Positions 8,837 through 22,287 of a stretch of 64,000 bases of DNA are shown one piece after another (the first letter of the stretch is position 1; each line of letters opens with the position of its first letter). The notes beneath the pieces were generated by a model. That model was given only the letters and a program-made list of their open reading frames with translations. It had not been told where the DNA came from and did no database searches. This DNA comes from Mesolinea sp040772305. Lineage in GTDB: Bacteria; Chloroflexota; Anaerolineae; Anaerolineales; Anaerolineaceae. Where the stretch lies: positions 930,001 to 994,000 of the forward strand of contig JAXGYK010000001.1 of the NCBI GenBank assembly GCA_040772305.1. The letters are read 5' to 3'. Both the position numbers and the translations under genes were made by a program.

Positions 8837-8864
8837 TTGACAAGAAAACTTAAAAGCCTATAAT
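8837..8864 (+). promoter_or_regulatory. rRNA operon promoter 1 (sigma-70 type)
   Basis: TTGACA at 8837-8842, 16-bp spacer, TATAAT at 8859-8864. Both boxes match the consensus. It is the most distal of three promoters ahead of the 16S gene. Confidence 0.75.
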
Positions 8865-8967
8865 AAGCCTTCGTGCCCCAAAACCGGGGCCAAACGGTAC
8901 TTTGAAAACGGAAAGAGGAAAGCCCAAACAAGAATGACCAAGTTATAAAATTGGCCATAAAAAAGAC

Positions 8968-8996
8968 TTGACTTTGGCCTGGGTTTAGGCTAAACT
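8968..8996 (+). promoter_or_regulatory. rRNA operon promoter 2
   Basis: TTGACT at 8968-8973, 17-bp spacer, TAAACT at 8991-8996. A near-consensus promoter in the rRNA leader region. Confidence 0.65.
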
Positions 8997-9114
8997 AGTA
9001 AGTCCGAGGCTAAATGGCCCTGGGTGAACGCGGACAAGTGCATAGAAGAGAACGCCAGATGCCGGCAGATATATTGGCCGGCGCTTTTGTCTGAAAGAAA
9101 GTATCAATCGGCGC

Positions 9115-9143
9115 TTGACAGGCACAATGAAAATGGATAGAAT
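9115..9143 (+). promoter_or_regulatory. rRNA operon promoter 3 (proximal)
   Basis: TTGACA at 9115-9120, 17-bp spacer, TAGAAT at 9138-9143, about 135 bp ahead of mature 16S. Near consensus. Tandem promoters are usual for rRNA operons under growth-rate control. Confidence 0.7.
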
Positions 9144-9276
9144 CCGCGCTCTTGAAGTCGGAACCTTAACAACTGAAAAGTGATAGGAAGAATGCAATAC
9201 AAATAAGGTATGAATCACAAGCCTCGTTAATGATAGATTTCCGTAAAAACGAAACACGTGAAGAACGTGATAAATT

Positions 9277-10778
<1,502 letters not shown>

Positions 10779-10948
10779 CTATGGAGAGTCCAAGTTCTTG
10801 CTTCAGGGCAAGACCTTTACCTCTCGTAATACAATCCGCCCCGCAAGGGGTAATCGCTCGGTACTACGGTGGAAACCGAGCGTCGCTAACAAGATTGTGG
10901 TTTGAGCCAGATCTTCCTGTCACTTTTGAGTTGCTAAGGCTGACTCAA

Positions 10949-11022
10949 GGGCTTTTAGCTCAGTTGGTTAGAGCGCGCCTCTGATAAGGGCGAGGTCTCA
11001 GGTCCGAGTCCTGAAAGGCCCA
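10949..11022 (+). tRNA. tRNA-Ile (GAT anticodon)
   Basis: 74 nt. Acceptor stem GGGCTTT pairs with AAAGGCCC before the discriminator A, the D-arm reads AGCTCAGTTGGTTAGAGC, the anticodon loop is CTGATAA and the T-arm contains GGTCCGAGTCC. The terminal CCA is not encoded. It lies in the 16S-23S spacer, the classical position. Confidence 0.95.
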
Positions 11023-11037
11023 CTTCCAATTGAGACT

Positions 11038-11110
11038 GGGGATGTAGCTTAGTCGGGAGAGCGCCTCCTTTGCAAGGAGGAGGTCAGGGGTTCGAGTCCC
11101 CTCATCTCCA
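11038..11110 (+). tRNA. tRNA-Ala (TGC anticodon)
   Basis: 73 nt. Acceptor stem GGGGATG pairs with CATCTCC before the discriminator A; D-arm AGCTTAGTCGGGAGAGC; anticodon loop TTTGCAA; T-arm GGGGTTCGAGTCCCC. No encoded CCA. Second tRNA of the 16S-23S spacer, 15 bp after tRNA-Ile. Confidence 0.95.
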
Positions 11111-11310
11111 TCTAATGAGGATGGGGAGCAGGGGAGTTTGAGAGCCGATGCCTGGAGCAGTGCAAACTGGTCCGGCCATCGCCCCTCAAAAGGCGAAGAG
11201 CACATTAATAACTGAATAACATTTGTAGGCCGTATCGGTACGTGCATTTTGCGATGAATACGTACCATACGAGTAGTAACATAAAACGAATGCTTGAAAA
11301 AAGCATCGAT

Positions 11311-11324
11311 TTCTCCGCATCACG
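11311..11324 (+). other. 23S precursor processing stem, 5' arm
   Basis: TTCTCCGCATCACG pairs with CGTGATGTGGAGAA at 14290-14303 (13 Watson-Crick pairs and one G-U), bringing the two ends of pre-23S RNA together for RNase III-type cleavage. Confidence 0.7.
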
Positions 11325-11331
11325 TGGAGAA

Positions 11332-14285
<2,954 letters not shown>

Positions 14286-14289
14286 CATA

Positions 14290-14303
14290 CGTGATGTGGA
14301 GAA
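14290..14303 (+). other. 23S precursor processing stem, 3' arm
   Basis: CGTGATGTGGAGAA, complementary to 11311-11324 with one G-U pair. Confidence 0.7.
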
Positions 14304-14383
14304 CTCGGTGCTTTTCTTACTTCGTTTGACTTGTTATGGAAAACTACAAATGTTATTCGGCTAATTTTGCTTAGAAATTAGTC

Positions 14384-14501
14384 TCTTGGTGATTTGTGCG
14401 GCGAGGGTACACCCGGTAACATCTCGAACCCGGTAGTTAAGGTCGCCAGCGCTGATGGTACTTGGGGGGGAGCCCCCTGGGAGAGTAGGTCATTGCCAAG
14501 G
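14384..14501 (+). rRNA. rrf: 5S ribosomal RNA, copy 1 (complete)
   Basis: About 118 nt. The conserved CCCGGTAACATCTCGAACCCGG-type loop region is present. The 5' strand CTTGGTGA pairs with TTGCCAAG at the 3' end to close helix I. It completes the rRNA operon. A second copy at 25826 differs at two internal positions and lacks the 5' strand of helix I. Confidence 0.93.
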
Positions 14502-14539
14502 GACTTTTTCGTTTAAATCCAAGCCCCGTAAGGGGCTTT
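14390..14539 (+). repeat. 150-bp direct repeat, left copy (5S body plus terminator)
   Basis: Matches 25831-25980 with two mismatches (C/T in the GGTCGCCAGC segment and A/C in the G-run/C-run segment). The repeat begins six nucleotides inside the 5S gene and ends at the base of the terminator hairpin. The two copies bracket an 11.3-kb cluster. Confidence 0.95.
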
Positions 14540-14543
14540 ATTG
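14521..14543 (+). terminator. rRNA operon terminator (copy 1)
   Basis: Stem AAGCCCC / GGGGCTT with loop GTAA at 14521-14538, followed by TATT. Duplicated at 25962-25979. Confidence 0.8.
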
Positions 14544-14683
14544 GTTAATCCTTACTGACGATCACTGCGGGGAAGAGGTTTGCATCAGGTGATGAAGGAG
14601 CAAAATCTTGGTGAAGCAAGTCGTTGCCACTAAGTAATGATTTCGCATTTACCACAACTGAATTGATCTCCGTACAGTAATGA
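14544..14683. other. Island left-end spacer
   Basis: 140 bp between the rRNA terminator and the stop of the regulator gene. No gene, tRNA fragment or recombinase site recognised. Confidence 0.4.
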
Positions 14684-16237
14684 TTATTTTTTGTAGGAGG
14701 AACGATTGAATTCTAGAATTGTATTAATCCAATTAGAAAGTAAGAGAAGAACCTTAGTATATGTATTGTCTAGGTCAACATTAAATAATAATTTTGCTTT
14801 AGAGAGACGATATGCGACTGTGTTTTTATGGAGGAAAAGTGTTCTCGCAGTGTCAGCTAAGTTGCTACCATTCATTAGGTATTCATAAATCGTTTCGTTG
14901 TAGGATGTTTTATTGGTTTCATCATATTGCTTAATCTTCATATAATCACTTGATAAATATCGTTTCAGGTCGATATCACCGAGTTTTGTCAACAAATCTA
15001 ATATTTTTAATGTTTCAAATTCAGACAACCAGGAATCAGGAGATATTTGTTTCGATAGTTCTAGGGCTCTTAGACTTTGTGATTGGTATGATCGTAATTC
15101 GAATAAGTCGGTGAATGCATCACTGATTCCAATTCTCAAAGATTTTTTTGTGAAGAAAGCCTCTTCTTTTTGTAGTATATGCGAGACTGGTTCTTTTAAA
15201 TCGGTAACATCTAGGAGACATACTACGATTCCTTTAATCCATACTGTCCAAGATCGTTTGAAACAAGAAGTAAATTTTGTTTTTAGGACCTCTTTATTAG
15301 GATCAAACCCGCTATATTGTTCAACGTCGATACTCATAACCTGATAGGTTGCTTTTCTTTCGAACTCAGTACCTCGTATACGTTCGTTGAAAATATATCT
15401 ATCCTCTAATTCGTCATTAAGGCATTCAATAACAATATGTTCTCCAAAATAGTCTCTGATAGTTTGTCCCAGCTCATTCATAGATCTTACCTTTGCAGCT
15501 AAGACATCGCTAATTAACCTAGTTATTTTGAGGTCAAATATTAATGAGGGAGTTTGTCGTTCAAAAAAGAAAAAGTATCCATAATGATGTTTTTTAGAAT
15601 AAAGTTTACTTACTCGCATGAGGTTATTATCAGAGTTTGACGTAGGAATAGGCCGATTATCGAAGGTTGTATGGAGAGAAATATTCTTTTGTAGGCTTGA
15701 TATGTGCTCTAATGTGCAATAACCTCTATCAATAGCCTGTTTCCATATACGTTCAACAATTTGATCCTTCAAATGATGAGCTAATATTCTAAAATTTGAA
15801 TCGAGAACGATAATAGGACTTTCCAACATAGTGGAAGCAATTCTTGTTAACTCCTCTAGTGGTTCATCCTCTAGCATTCTAGCCATTAAATTGTTGGATA
15901 GAGTAAGGTAATTCTGGTATTCACTTAACCATCTTTGACAATCGTGGATTAATTGTGTTAAGTCTGAGTCTCCTCGAACTAAACATATTGAATTATCTTT
16001 TCCAAATAAATCTTTTGTACATGAACTATCTTCCACAAGAATAAGTGTGAGGTAACTCAATTGTTTACCATATCGTGACGCTTCGGTTACTGTTCCTATA
16101 TAGACAGTGTCACGTTCTAATAGTTCAGCTAATCCGTGTAGCTTTTTGACATTGGAGAATTCACATTGCTCACTAGAATAAGTCAATAATGTTGGACGGT
16201 AATACGATAACTCAGATATAAGATCTTCAAATTTCAT
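14684..16237 (-). CDS. PucR/CdaR-family transcriptional regulator
   Basis: 517 residues. The C-terminal ~60 residues carry the PucR-type helix-turn-helix: YLMNGSNLADTARTLFLHKNTVAYRLSKA, with the HKNTV(A)YRL signature. The middle region resembles the GGDEF-like CdaR domain, and the N-terminal ~120 residues resemble a PucR-type ligand domain (LHGLAELLERDTVYIGTVTEASR). Members usually activate catabolic genes next to them in response to the substrate. It is transcribed away from the aldolase gene with a 273-bp shared upstream region, so it most likely controls the island's catabolic operon. Low GC and frequent ATT/AAA codons match the rest of the island. Confidence 0.82.
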   Translation of the reverse strand: MKFEDLISELSYYRPTLLTYSSEQCEFSNVKKLHGLAELLERDTVYIGTVTEASRYGKQLSYLTLILVEDSSCTKDLFGKDNSICLVRGDSDLTQLIHDCQRWLSEYQNYLTLSNNLMARMLEDEPLEELTRIASTMLESPIIVLDSNFRILAHHLKDQIVERIWKQAIDRGYCTLEHISSLQKNISLHTTFDNRPIPTSNSDNNLMRVSKLYSKKHHYGYFFFFERQTPSLIFDLKITRLISDVLAAKVRSMNELGQTIRDYFGEHIVIECLNDELEDRYIFNERIRGTEFERKATYQVMSIDVEQYSGFDPNKEVLKTKFTSCFKRSWTVWIKGIVVCLLDVTDLKEPVSHILQKEEAFFTKKSLRIGISDAFTDLFELRSYQSQSLRALELSKQISPDSWLSEFETLKILDLLTKLGDIDLKRYLSSDYMKIKQYDETNKTSYNETIYEYLMNGSNLADTARTLFLHKNTVAYRLSKAKLLFNVDLDNTYTKVLLLLSNWINTILEFNRSSYKK

Positions 16238-16510
16238 CCGATGCCTCTTATTTTGCTGTGAAAAACCCTATTTACTGTATTAGACCTTCTGAGCTTGTGC
16301 TATAATAACAATACAACTAAGAGAAATAACAGATTAATTCGTCCAAACCGACAAATAACGGACTTCATGAGGCTTAACAGGTGGAAAAGCCATAGAAATA
16401 TTGTACTACAGACACAAAAAAAAACGATTAATCTATTCTTAACACATATTTATTCTCTTCAGACGATCACCTATACTTTAAAGTAATTCCAAAAAAAAAA
16501 GGAGGAAAAA
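16238..16510. promoter_or_regulatory. Divergent regulatory region of the island
   Basis: 273 bp, strongly A/T-rich, between the divergent regulator and aldolase genes. It includes a perfect TATAAT at 16301-16306 on the plus strand without a clear -35 box, and a strong AAAAGGAGGAAAAA ribosome binding site just before the GTG start at 16511. A likely target of the PucR-type protein; no operator could be defined by eye. Confidence 0.5.
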
Positions 16511-17356
16511 GTGGCTGCAAAATTTAAGAAAAACACGATTCATAGGATATTAAAACAGGATAATCGCGTGATGATGATTGCAATGGATCATGCGCGCATG
16601 AACGGAGTTTTCCGTGGACTTGAAGACCCCCAACCTGTAATCGAGGCCATAATTGCTGGAGGTGCGGATGCAATAATGACATCATATGGTGTTCTAAAGC
16701 ATTACGGGCCGATGCTTGACGGTAAACTAGCAAAAGTTTTAAGAGTAGATACTGGTGCATCAAAGTATCGAGATGACTGGGAGAAATTCCGTGAGTGGTA
16801 CCAAGTCTTTGATGTAGAGGATGCATTACGAATAGGCGCAGATGCGGTTATATCGTATGGTTTTCCTGGGATTGAAGTTGATGCAACAACATTAAAAATA
16901 ATAGGCCGTTTAGCAGCAGAATCAGATAAACGAGGATTGGTTAGTATTGCAGAGATGCATGCGTGTCCTTCTCCAGGCGTATCTGATCCTTACGATATGG
17001 AGGTAGTTGCTTCAGCCTCTCGAATAGCGTCAGAATTTGGTGCGGACATGGTAAAGACTGATTACCCAGGATCTATGGAGAAATTTAAGTATGTAGTTGA
17101 AACCTGCCCTGTGCCGATCATCATCGCAGGTGGCTCTAAATCTGACACTCCAAGGGACACATTTAAAATGATGCAAGATGCTTTAGATGCGGGTGGTGCC
17201 GGGTGTGTTTTCGGCAGGCAAGTTTGGCAGGATAAGTCCCCGTATGCTATGACACGAGCACTAGTGGCCTTAATACATGAAAATGTGGGGGTTGAACATG
17301 CTGTTGAAATCTATGAAGATGAATCCAAGCGATTCAAGCTTTCGAAGAGTTATTAA
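16511..17356 (+). CDS. DhnA-type class I aldolase
   Basis: 281-residue TIM-barrel aldolase of the DeoC/FbaB/DhnA superfamily, which includes archaeal-type fructose-bisphosphate aldolase and LsrF. It shows MMIAMDHARMNG near residue 21 (substrate loop), GADAVISYGFPG, the Schiff-base lysine in DMVKTDYPGS (K182) and the phosphate-binding end IIIAGGSK followed later by GAGCVFGRQVWQ. It probably splits a phosphorylated ketose made by the adjacent kinase into two three- or four-carbon pieces. GTG start with a near-perfect ribosome binding site. First gene of the catabolic operon, 11 bp ahead of the kinase gene. Confidence 0.85.
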   Translation: MAAKFKKNTIHRILKQDNRVMMIAMDHARMNGVFRGLEDPQPVIEAIIAGGADAIMTSYGVLKHYGPMLDGKLAKVLRVDTGASKYRDDWEKFREWYQVFDVEDALRIGADAVISYGFPGIEVDATTLKIIGRLAAESDKRGLVSIAEMHACPSPGVSDPYDMEVVASASRIASEFGADMVKTDYPGSMEKFKYVVETCPVPIIIAGGSKSDTPRDTFKMMQDALDAGGAGCVFGRQVWQDKSPYAMTRALVALIHENVGVEHAVEIYEDESKRFKLSKSY

Positions 17357-17367
17357 TTAGGGTTGTT

Positions 17368-18882
17368 ATGGCTGCGGTATTTATTAGCATTGATATTGGG
17401 ACGACCAATACTAAAGGTGCATTGATTGATCAAAATGGTAATTTGATAAGTCAGCATTCTATTCGTCATGTGGTTCAAAGCAGTGTTCCTGGCTGGGCAG
17501 AACACAATATGACGAAGGATTGGTGGGAAGATGCCGTTACCATTATTCATAGACTACTAGATGAGTATCCAGGAGCAGCATCCGATGTGCTCTCAGTCAT
17601 GGTCAGTGGAATGTGCCCATCGATTGGTATCACGGACGATGACGGAGTCCCTTTACGTAATGGAATTACTCAATCAGATACCCGGGAACCATTACATGGA
17701 TTAGATTATTATGGCATTGCACCTTGGGACCATTCCGAAAAGAGTACTTATATAGTGCCTCACCTGCTTTGGGTGAAAGAGAACGAACCAGAAATCTATT
17801 CTCAAACTCGAAGATTGTTTTTTGCTCACAACTATCTTTATTACAAGTTAACTGGAGATTACCGTACTGATTTCAATACCGCATGCTGGATTTCCCCATT
17901 ATTTAACCGTGAAAAACTTAAGTTTGATCGCGAGGTAATGGACGCGATAGGGTTGGTGAATTGTCGGCTGCCTGAAGTAACGTCACCAATCGATTGTGAT
18001 AGCCATATAAGTGAAGAAGCTGCCAAAATTACTGGATTATCGCAGAACACACGGGTGTGTGTTGGCACTGGAGATTTCTATGAGTCCTTAATGTCAGGAG
18101 GCGTGAGGAATCCTGGTGATGCAATGCTTTACTTTGGTAGTGTTGGTTTAATGTTCGTCATGATGGAAAGCATCAGTTGTTTCCTAAATAAACCCTCTCA
18201 GTTGGGCATGCCAGGGGATCCAATACAAATGGGTCCAATTTTTCCTGTAAGTGGGATTCTTCTTGAGTGGTTTAGAAACAACTTTGCGAAAGAGGAATCT
18301 AGCATCGCAGCGGCAAAAGGCGAAAACATTTTCTCAAATCTAAATGAACTAGCAGAATCTATTCCAATTGGAGCAGACAAATTAGTTTTACTCCCTCATT
18401 TTAATGGAGAGAGAAACCCAATCAACGATATTAAAGCCAGGGGGGTATTGTATGGCCTTCGTTTAGATCATGGAGTTCCGCATTTTTATCGTGCAATCCT
18501 TGAATCTTATTGTTATAGTGTGCGCCATGCATTAGAGGATATGCAATCTAAAGGTGAATTACTCGAAATCAACAAACTAAGTGTTAGCGGTGGGGGAGCA
18601 CAAAGTTCTCTTTGGAGGCAAATGACGAGTGATGTTCTCAGAGCGGATACTGTTTATTCTCCAGATGGTGATGAGACGCTTGCTGGGTGTTATCTTGCTG
18701 CTTTGGGAATTGGATATTTCCGTGACTTAGACGGATTTTACAGTAAATGGCTTGGAGGAAAAACCTTGGAAACACAACCCAATTCTTCAGATTCTAAAAA
18801 GTATGATGCGGTTTTCTCAGTGTACAAGAATCTGCATAGACGATTGGTTGGTAGTTATGAATTATTAGACGATATAGAATGA
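17368..18882 (+). CDS. FGGY-family carbohydrate kinase
   Basis: 504 residues. The N-terminal ATPase motif ISIDIGTTNTKGALID, the substrate-domain segment GWAEHNMTKDWWEDA, and the C-terminal ADP-binding loop LSVSGGGAQSSLWRQMTSDVL with the following GDETLAGCYLAALGIG place it with xylulokinase/LsrK-like kinases. It would phosphorylate the ketose generated by the dehydrogenase and isomerase encoded downstream, giving the substrate for the aldolase. The precise sugar cannot be read from the sequence. Confidence 0.87.
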   Translation: MAAVFISIDIGTTNTKGALIDQNGNLISQHSIRHVVQSSVPGWAEHNMTKDWWEDAVTIIHRLLDEYPGAASDVLSVMVSGMCPSIGITDDDGVPLRNGITQSDTREPLHGLDYYGIAPWDHSEKSTYIVPHLLWVKENEPEIYSQTRRLFFAHNYLYYKLTGDYRTDFNTACWISPLFNREKLKFDREVMDAIGLVNCRLPEVTSPIDCDSHISEEAAKITGLSQNTRVCVGTGDFYESLMSGGVRNPGDAMLYFGSVGLMFVMMESISCFLNKPSQLGMPGDPIQMGPIFPVSGILLEWFRNNFAKEESSIAAAKGENIFSNLNELAESIPIGADKLVLLPHFNGERNPINDIKARGVLYGLRLDHGVPHFYRAILESYCYSVRHALEDMQSKGELLEINKLSVSGGGAQSSLWRQMTSDVLRADTVYSPDGDETLAGCYLAALGIGYFRDLDGFYSKWLGGKTLETQPNSSDSKKYDAVFSVYKNLHRRLVGSYELLDDIE

Positions 18883-18941
18883 AACCTATTGTTACAAGAA
18901 AAATAAGACCATGCATACAAAGGAAATAATAAGGAGATGAA

Positions 18942-20183
18942 ATGAAAATAAAACACTATAAGCTCGTAGTAATAGCACTAGTCATTTTTTCTGTTCTAAT
19001 GGCTAGCGCATGTGGAAACTCTAGTCAGACTACACAATCAAGTCAATCAGAAAGTCCAGCAACGGCTTCGGAAAGTGGCACGAGTCTTGACACCTCAAAT
19101 CCGATTTATATTGCTGCAACAATGCCTCTAACCGGAGAAGACGTTTACCAATGGGATGTGCAACGTCAAGTAATGCTTATGGCGGTAGACGAGATAAACG
19201 CTAAAGGCGGTGTGCTTGGCAGAAAACTTGTGCTTGAACCATTTGATGATGCTGGAGATCCACAACAGGGTGTAACAGTGATTCAGGGTATTGTCGATGA
19301 TCCTAAATATGTTGCCCTTCTCGGACCAGCATATAGTGGCGTTACTCTCGCATCGCTACCAATTACTATGGAAGCAAATATGCCTCAAGTAACAAATGCA
19401 AGTAATTCCCAAATTACTGAACAAGGCGCTACAAATATATTCATCAATAGCATTAACGACAGTTTGATGGGTCCTGTTGCTGCAATGTATCTCAAAAATA
19501 ACTTGGGAGTAGACAGTGTCGCTATTGTGCATAATAAAACAACTTGGGGTCAAGGAGTGAGTGAGAAATTCCAGGAAAAGGCTCTTGAGCTTGGAATGAC
19601 TGTAACCAGCTTCCAAGGTGTTGATGTGGATCAGCCGGACTACTCAGCAGTTCTCACAAAAATTAAACAAGAGAATCCTGGGGCAGTTTATACCGGCCTT
19701 TATGCAGAGGCTGGAAGGTTTAGAAAACAAATGGTTGCTTTGGGGATGACCGATATTGTCTTTATAGGAGCAGAGTTAGATGGTGCCGAAATTATGGACC
19801 AAGCCGGAGCTGATCTTGTTGGAGCCTATACCGTTAGTTCCGCTCCTGACCGGAACCCAGAAACAATGAACGCAACAACGAAAGCCTTTATTGAGAGATG
19901 TCAAAAGGCTTTTAAGCTCAACCCTGAACCTTGGAGTTACTATGCATATGACAGTGTTTTCGTAATTGCAGATGCCATTGAACGAGCTGGTAGCACGGAA
20001 AAGGAAGCAATTATTGAAGCATTACGTGATACTGAAATGGGTGGTGTAGCTATGGAAGAGTTCCACTGGAGCTTTGATGCAAAAGGCCGCTTGGAAAAAC
20101 CAATCACCTTCATATGGAAATGCACTGCTGCAGGAACATTTGAGCAAGTGGAAAAGATAGAAACTAGTTATCCCGATAATTAA
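18942..20183 (+). CDS. ABC transporter substrate-binding lipoprotein, LivJ/HAAT type
   Basis: 413 residues with a lipoprotein signal (VIFSVLMASACGN, Cys at the lipobox) and a Ser/Thr-rich linker before the binding domain. The periplasmic-binding type 1 fold is indicated by IYIAATMPLTGEDVYQWD, INAKGGVLGRKLVLEPFDDA and AKGRLEKPITFIWKC. This class normally binds branched-chain amino acids, urea, amides or aromatic acids. Its position between sugar kinase and sugar isomerase genes implies a sugar- or polyol-like ligand. The start follows AAGGAGATGAA. Confidence 0.87.
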   Translation: MKIKHYKLVVIALVIFSVLMASACGNSSQTTQSSQSESPATASESGTSLDTSNPIYIAATMPLTGEDVYQWDVQRQVMLMAVDEINAKGGVLGRKLVLEPFDDAGDPQQGVTVIQGIVDDPKYVALLGPAYSGVTLASLPITMEANMPQVTNASNSQITEQGATNIFINSINDSLMGPVAAMYLKNNLGVDSVAIVHNKTTWGQGVSEKFQEKALELGMTVTSFQGVDVDQPDYSAVLTKIKQENPGAVYTGLYAEAGRFRKQMVALGMTDIVFIGAELDGAEIMDQAGADLVGAYTVSSAPDRNPETMNATTKAFIERCQKAFKLNPEPWSYYAYDSVFVIADAIERAGSTEKEAIIEALRDTEMGGVAMEEFHWSFDAKGRLEKPITFIWKCTAAGTFEQVEKIETSYPDN

Positions 20184-20208
20184 TAAGGGTTTCGAACAAT
20201 AGTCAAAT

Positions 20209-20234
20209 ACAGGGGCCCTGGAAAGGGCCCCTGT
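20209..20234 (+). terminator. Intra-operon hairpin after the binding-protein gene
   Basis: Perfect 10-bp stem ACAGGGGCCC / GGGCCCCTGT around a 6-nt loop, with AAGAAAAAAC downstream instead of a T-run. Such hairpins often protect the upstream mRNA or weaken read-through so that the binding protein is made in excess over the membrane parts. Confidence 0.7.
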
Positions 20235-20260
20235 AAGAAAAAACACGAAGGAGCTGAATC

Positions 20261-21214
20261 GTGTTGTTACAACAAGTAATTAATGGTCTTATGTCCGGAT
20301 GTATCATCTCGCTGATTGCCTTGGGCTACACCATGGTATATGGGGTGATGCGAATGATCAACTTTGCACATGCCTCTATATTCATGGCAGGTTCCATGTT
20401 TTCATGGTTCATGATGAGATGGATGGGTGTCATCCAGGGGAAGCTAACCTCTGTAACTGTAGCCATGTCTTCAAGTCAACGGGCACTTGTATACATCGCG
20501 ATTTCAGTTGTTGCAGCATTATTTTGTGCTTTTTTAGGCGTTTCTTTGGAACGAATAGTCTATCGCCCTTTACGTAATGCTTCTCGCCTTTCTGTTGTTA
20601 TTGCTGCGATGGCAGCTGGGATGATTATTGACAATATATTTATGCTCTTTAGCGGTGGAAGTGCAAAAGGTTTTCCAGTCTTGTTACCGGAATTCAAGAT
20701 AAAAATCTTAAATGCTAATGTTACTTCTTTACAATTGTTTATCGCTTTAGTAACTGTAATAATTTTTGTTGTACTGAATGTTTTTGTTAATAGAACGGAT
20801 ATGGGAAGAGCAATCAGAGCAGTTTCTGAAGATCGTGAAGCTGCAGCCTTAATGGGAGTAGATGCAAACAGAGTTGTAATGTCAGTGTTTATCATTGGTA
20901 CTGCAATTGCTGGGATTAGCTCCGTTTTATACAGTATGCAATATGGCCAAACTGTATACACAATGGGCACACAAGTAGGTAATAGGGCATGGATTGCCGC
21001 AGTGGTAGGTGGAATTGGCAGTATAGGAGGAGCAGTTATTGGAGGGCTTCTACTAGGCTTAATTGAAGCAATTGGAGCAGGATACTTACCTTTGATTACA
21101 GGCGGATTAGTAGGGTCCGAGTATTCAAAGGTGTTTGCACTTATCCTGTTAATAATAGTACTGCTTTTTAAGCCCCAAGGGCTTATTGGAGAGCGGATCA
21201 AAGGGAGGTCATGA
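20261..21214 (+). CDS. ABC transporter permease, LivH type
   Basis: 317 residues, about eight membrane segments. Opening LQQVINGLMSGCIISLIALGYTMVYGVMRMINFAHASI is the LivH hallmark (in the protein's first 40 residues), and GRAIRAVSEDREAAALMGVDANRV is the EAA-type loop that meets the ATPase. GTG start with GAAGGAG ribosome binding site. Forms the channel together with the next gene, which it overlaps by 4 bp. Confidence 0.9.
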   Translation: MLLQQVINGLMSGCIISLIALGYTMVYGVMRMINFAHASIFMAGSMFSWFMMRWMGVIQGKLTSVTVAMSSSQRALVYIAISVVAALFCAFLGVSLERIVYRPLRNASRLSVVIAAMAAGMIIDNIFMLFSGGSAKGFPVLLPEFKIKILNANVTSLQLFIALVTVIIFVVLNVFVNRTDMGRAIRAVSEDREAAALMGVDANRVVMSVFIIGTAIAGISSVLYSMQYGQTVYTMGTQVGNRAWIAAVVGGIGSIGGAVIGGLLLGLIEAIGAGYLPLITGGLVGSEYSKVFALILLIIVLLFKPQGLIGERIKGRS

Positions 21215-22287
21215 TCGAGATGTTTAAAAAAGAATCTTCCAACCTCCGAGGAGACTTGCTTTCTCGTTTAGCCAAATGGTTTCAAAATTCCTCAAAGACA
21301 ATTAAAGGTATTGTTTTCGGAAGCTTATTAATAATATTGGCGTTGATGCCTCTTGGTGGCAATTGGTGGACGAGAGTTTTAATCAATACTGGATTGATGC
21401 TTCTTTGCGCATTGGGCTTAAACGTTGTTCTCGGTAATGTTGGACAGTTTCATTTAGGCTTTGTGGCATACTACGGTTTCGGCGCATATTTTTATGCGAT
21501 CCTGGCTTCTCCACACAAAAACATTCATCTGCCTTTTTTGCTGATTTTTATTCTTGCTGGCATTTCAACCGGAATACTGGGAGCACTGATTTCAGTACCA
21601 ACTTCAAAGTTGCGTGGGGATTACCTTGCTTTAGTTACTCTCGCTGTGGGCGAAGTCTTTTATCTTTTAGTAAACAGTATGCAGCTCACTAACGCCTCGC
21701 TTGGAATTATGAACATTGACAAACCGGTAATACTCGGTTGGGAAGTTAACACACCTGCAAAATTTTATTACCTTATCTGGATACTAGCAATTATTACGGC
21801 TGTTTTGTTCCATCGATTGTCCTCTTCCCGCATAGGACGTGGTATGGCATCCATAAGGGAAGATGAGGACGCTGCATCTTCCATGGGGGTAGACACAAAA
21901 AAGCTGAAAATTCTTGCAAATGGGATTGGTGCAATACCGGCAGGGTTAGCTGGAGTGCTATTTGCTGCTTCTCAATCGTTTGTTAGTCCTGTAAGTTTCA
22001 CAATTGCCGATTCCACACTCATCCTTAGTTTTGTAGTTGTTGGCGGGGTGGCTAATGTGCCAGGTGTAATTCTAGGTGTCCTATTATTAACGATATTACC
22101 CGAGCCCCTACGTAAATATACTGCTAATATGAGAATCCTTTTATATGCAATTCTTTTGTTATTTTTTGCTATTCGAAGGCCTCAAGGGTTATGGAAAGCA
22201 AACCATTTGCTCACAAAATTAAAAAACCTAAAGGTAGTTCCAACATCAAATGATGAGGCCCAAGCGACATTAAAGTTGGAAAGATGA
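21211..22287 (+). CDS. ABC transporter permease, LivM type
   Basis: 358 residues. The motif LCALGLNVVLGNVGQFHLGFVAYYGFGAY is the LivM counterpart of the LivH start, and GMASIREDEDAASSMGVDTKKLK is the ATPase-contact loop. A longer N-terminal cytoplasmic part (about 30 residues) precedes the first membrane segment. Overlaps neighbours by 4 bp on both sides, so all transporter genes are translationally coupled. Confidence 0.9.
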   Translation: MIEMFKKESSNLRGDLLSRLAKWFQNSSKTIKGIVFGSLLIILALMPLGGNWWTRVLINTGLMLLCALGLNVVLGNVGQFHLGFVAYYGFGAYFYAILASPHKNIHLPFLLIFILAGISTGILGALISVPTSKLRGDYLALVTLAVGEVFYLLVNSMQLTNASLGIMNIDKPVILGWEVNTPAKFYYLIWILAIITAVLFHRLSSSRIGRGMASIREDEDAASSMGVDTKKLKILANGIGAIPAGLAGVLFAASQSFVSPVSFTIADSTLILSFVVVGGVANVPGVILGVLLLTILPEPLRKYTANMRILLYAILLLFFAIRRPQGLWKANHLLTKLKNLKVVPTSNDEAQATLKLER

